A stretch of 6,179 nucleotides of DNA, from contig JALSSE010000461.1 in assembly GCA_026984415.1 (NCBI GenBank), forward strand, positions 1-6,179. Direction: 5' to 3'. The stretch comes from Hydrogenothermaceae bacterium. GTDB taxonomy: Bacteria; Aquificota; Aquificae; Hydrogenothermales; Hydrogenothermaceae. The position numbers were made by a program, and so were the translations under genes. The number at the start of each line of letters is the position of its first letter. The first letter of the stretch is position 1. Shown piece by piece: positions 3,612 to 6,179 of this stretch. Under the pieces are notes generated by a model, which was not told the DNA's origin, did not search any database, and saw only the letters and a list, made by a program, of their open reading frames with translations.

Positions 3612-6179
3612 ATGAGAAAAATAAAGTCAACTACACATAATCCTTTCAGAAAAAATCTTTCTAAAAGAAAGGAAGTTTTGTCACCTCCTGACTTACTCAA
3701 CGTTCAGAAAAAATCTTTTGAAGACTTTATACAGTTTGATAAAAATCCTTACGAAAGGGAAGATAAAGGTTTAGAAAGTATATTTAGAAGTTCTTTTCCT
3801 TTTAAAGACCCAAACAATCAGCTTGAAATTAGATATATTGCCTATGAAATAGGAGATTGGGAGTGTGGGAAATGCAGAAAACCTCTTCCTGAGGATTATG
3901 TAGGTGGTGCAGGTGTTGAATGTCCACATTGCGGTGGAGTTCTGATTTATAAAGAAAAATATACTACAGAAGAGGCGAAGTATAAAGGATTAACATACAG
4001 TGCTCCATTAAGGGTTTTATTGGAATTAGTTGTGAATGAAGTTCAACCTGACGGGAAAGTTATTCCAAAAACCATAAAAAAACAAAAAGTTTACTTTGGA
4101 GAAGTTCCACTATTAACCGAATTTGCTTATTTCATAATTAATGGAAGTGAAAGGGTTATTGTTAGTCAGCTAATAAGGTCTTCAGGTATTTTCTATGAAG
4201 CAAAAGAAGATAAAACAAAAGATATTTTAACAAGGGTTATCTACAAAGGAAGTATAATTCCTGAAAAAGGTTCCAGATTAGAAGTTGAATACGCAACAAA
4301 TGTTGAGATTTTCCATGCAAAAATAGATAGAAGAAAAATTAATGGAACAACTATACTTAGAGCATTTGGGCATGACACAGCCTATAAGATTTTAAAAACT
4401 TTTTATGGTGAAGTAGAAAGATACATAGTTAAAGATACTGAATTGTTTAATGAAAAAGATGGTACAGAAGTTCCTCTGGAGTCTTTGTTAAATAAAGAAG
4501 TATTTATTACCTACCTTGTTAAAGAAACAGACGATAAGGGGAAAGAGATAACTGTTAGACATGAGCATCATGTTGAATCGGAAAAATTAGATAAGTATCT
4601 TGCTGACGATAGATTAGAAATTGAAGAAGTTATAGCAATAGACCCACTTGTATTCAGAAAATCTCCTTACGGAAATATCTTAATTGAAAGTTTAAAGAAA
4701 GACCCTGTTCAGATTAACTCACAATTTACTTTTAAAGATGCGGCAAGGGTTGATATTTACAGAAAAATGAGACCTACAGATACTGCTGTTATGGACCCTA
4801 AGGCTTTCTTAAAAAGGGCTAATGAACTTTTTAAAACTATGTTCTACGATGCTCAAAGATACGACCTTTCAAAAGTAGGAAGGGTTAAACTGAATGCAAA
4901 AGTACATGAAATTCCATCTGTTTTAAAACCTCTTGATTTAGATTACAGAGTTGAAAAAGTTAATGTTGATTTCTTATTTGAAACTTATCCACCTTTAATT
5001 CTAAACGAAGATGTTGCTGATGCAAAAACTGGTGAGATAATAGAGGCTGGAACCCAAATTACTGAAGAGGTACAGGAAAAACTTAAAAAATTCAAAGGTA
5101 TAAAAGAAGTAGAAGTAAAAATTTACACTTTATTTGAAAAATATCCTCCACTGGCACTATCTGAAGATGTTAAAGTTGGCAGTGAAACACTGAAAGCAGG
5201 TACAAAAATTGATGGAACTGTATTGGAAAAATTAAGTAAAAAGAAATTTAAAGAGATAAAAGTTGAGGAATATTTGGATGAAGAAGCGAGATTTATACTT
5301 CTTCCTGACGTTGTTTCAATAATCAAATACTTACTTGAGCTTAGATTAGGTAAAAAACAGGTTGATGATATAGCCCACCTTGGAAACAGAAGGGTTAGAC
5401 CTGTTGGTGAACTTTTAGAAAACCAGACAAGGGTTGGTATTGTTCGTATGAACAAAGCATTTAGAGATAGGGTTGCGACTATTGATATAGAAGACCCTAA
5501 TCTAAAACCACACAGTTTAATTAATCCAAGGTACGTTACAGGTTCAATATTAGAATTTCTTAAAGGTGGACAGTTATCGCAATTTATGGATCAGGCAAAT
5601 CCACTTGCTGAATTAACCCATAAAAGAAGGCTGTCAGCTTTAGGTCCTGGTGGTCTAACAAGGGACAGTGCTAAGTTTGAAATAAGAGACGTTCACCCAT
5701 CCCATTACGGAAGGGTTTGTCCAATAGAAACACCAGAAGGTCAGAACATTGGTTTAATTTCATCAATGACTGTTTACAGTACCATTAACGATTTTGGGTT
5801 TTTAGTTACACCTTATAGAAAAGTTAAAGATGGTGTTGTTACAGATGAGATAGAGTATTTAGCTGCATACGATGAAGAAAAATACATAATAGCCCAGGCT
5901 AATGCTCCTATTGATGAAAATGGTAAGTTTATAAATGACAGGGTTTTGGCAAGGGCAAAAGAAGATATCAGACTTGTTGACCCTAAAGAAGTAGACTTTA
6001 TGGATGTATCCCCAAAACAGGTTGTTTCAGTATCTGCATCATTAATACCATTCTTAGAACATGACGATGCTAACAGGGCTTTAATGGGTTCTAACATGCA
6101 GAGACAGGCAGTTCCACTTTTAAAAACAGAATATCCACTTGTTGGAACAGGAATGGAAAAAGTAGTTGCAGATAATAGT
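3612..6179 (+). CDS. rpoB: DNA-directed RNA polymerase subunit beta (partial, 3' end beyond window)
   Basis: The first 856 codons are open to the window edge, with no stop. Beta forms one pincer of RNA polymerase and half of the active-site cleft. Recognisable in order: the N-terminal [18 protein letters not shown] (23-40), a four-cysteine insert (about 82-122), TYSAPLRV (128-135), [17 protein letters not shown] (176-192), IYRKMRPTD (382-390), [13 protein letters not shown] (416-428), an insert of about 120 residues with a tandem repeat (about 432-560), [22 protein letters not shown] (584-605), the rifampicin-binding region [30 protein letters not shown] (652-681), [16 protein letters not shown] (701-716) and [20 protein letters not shown] (816-835). 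The C-terminal catalytic-site lysines and the flap lie beyond the window. The ATG has AAGGTGGTG at 3598-3606. rpoC probably follows. Confidence 0.98.
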   Translation, partial: MRKIKSTTHNPFRKNLSKRKEVLSPPDLLNVQKKSFEDFIQFDKNPYEREDKGLESIFRSSFPFKDPNNQLEIRYIAYEIGDWECGKCRKPLPEDYVGGAGVECPHCGGVLIYKEKYTTEEAKYKGLTYSAPLRVLLELVVNEVQPDGKVIPKTIKKQKVYFGEVPLLTEFAYFIINGSERVIVSQLIRSSGIFYEAKEDKTKDILTRVIYKGSIIPEKGSRLEVEYATNVEIFHAKIDRRKINGTTILRAFGHDTAYKILKTFYGEVERYIVKDTELFNEKDGTEVPLESLLNKEVFITYLVKETDDKGKEITVRHEHHVESEKLDKYLADDRLEIEEVIAIDPLVFRKSPYGNILIESLKKDPVQINSQFTFKDAARVDIYRKMRPTDTAVMDPKAFLKRANELFKTMFYDAQRYDLSKVGRVKLNAKVHEIPSVLKPLDLDYRVEKVNVDFLFETYPPLILNEDVADAKTGEIIEAGTQITEEVQEKLKKFKGIKEVEVKIYTLFEKYPPLALSEDVKVGSETLKAGTKIDGTVLEKLSKKKFKEIKVEEYLDEEARFILLPDVVSIIKYLLELRLGKKQVDDIAHLGNRRVRPVGELLENQTRVGIVRMNKAFRDRVATIDIEDPNLKPHSLINPRYVTGSILEFLKGGQLSQFMDQANPLAELTHKRRLSALGPGGLTRDSAKFEIRDVHPSHYGRVCPIETPEGQNIGLISSMTVYSTINDFGFLVTPYRKVKDGVVTDEIEYLAAYDEEKYIIAQANAPIDENGKFINDRVLARAKEDIRLVDPKEVDFMDVSPKQVVSVSASLIPFLEHDDANRALMGSNMQRQAVPLLKTEYPLVGTGMEKVVADNS
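3855..3977 (+). other. Zinc-ribbon-like insert in RpoB (about residues 82-122)
   Basis: Within rpoB, C85-x2-C88 and C104-x2-C107 form two knuckles 15 residues apart (CGKC and CPHC), with glycine-rich loops. They lie between IAYEIG (76-81) and [11 protein letters not shown] (125-135). In E. coli beta the same flanks are joined by only about a dozen residues with a single cysteine. The pattern is a classical zinc ribbon; zinc binding itself is inferred. Confidence 0.8.
4974..5276 (+). repeat. Tandem protein repeat inside the RpoB insert
   Basis: Two consecutive units of about 50 residues each, 455-505 (4974-5126) and 507-555 (5130-5276). Both open with LFE-x-YPPL-x-L-x-EDV, then have E-x3-AGT-x-I, then EKL and a lysine-rich stretch ending in E-x-x-V. 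By eye about half of the aligned positions are identical, with short gaps. The DNA itself has diverged, so this is an old duplication rather than a recent one. The pattern resembles the small beta-barrel modules known as lineage-specific inserts in bacterial beta subunits. Confidence 0.75.

Overview
This is a forward-strand stretch of the conserved bacterial translation and transcription cluster: rpmG (L33), tRNA-Trp(CCA), secE, nusG, rplK (L11), rplA (L1), rplJ (L10), rplL (L7/L12) and the 5' two thirds or so of rpoB, which runs off the right edge. Every gene is on the + strand. No mobile element, CRISPR array, phage gene or unfamiliar cassette is present, and I found no undescribed system. 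The points worth a second look are lineage-specific additions to core proteins and the RNA structure around their starts.

Organism: the DNA is AT-rich, with AGA/AGG/ATA-heavy codons, lysine- and glutamate-rich proteins and a GC-rich tRNA, which suggests a thermophile. The best clue is NusG. It carries an extra domain inside its N-terminal NGN domain and, from memory, it closely resembles Aquifex aeolicus NusG, including two cysteines in the insert. I infer Aquificota. The low GC would fit Hydrogenothermaceae (Sulfurihydrogenibium/Persephonella type) better than Aquificaceae, but I cannot fix the genus.

Layout: 1-31 is a short leader, possibly the very end of an upstream gene. 32-477 holds rpmG, the tRNA and secE in tight succession with no visible promoter or terminator, so the tRNA is probably cut from the mRNA. 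482-1297 is nusG. 1319-3481 is the L11-L1-L10-L12 block; each gene has a good Shine-Dalgarno sequence, and the rplJ start is best placed at 2507. 3482-3611 is the only sizeable intergenic gap. It holds two abutting hairpins, the second terminator-like, and then an rpoB ribosome-binding site inside a small inverted repeat. 3612-6179 is rpoB, with a four-cysteine zinc-ribbon insert near its N-terminus and a roughly 120-residue insert containing a tandem repeat.

How the genes work together: L33, L1, L11, L10 and L12 build the large ribosomal subunit, the last four forming the L1 stalk and the GTPase-associated stalk. NusG links the polymerase (RpoB) to the ribosome or Rho, and SecE is part of the membrane translocon.
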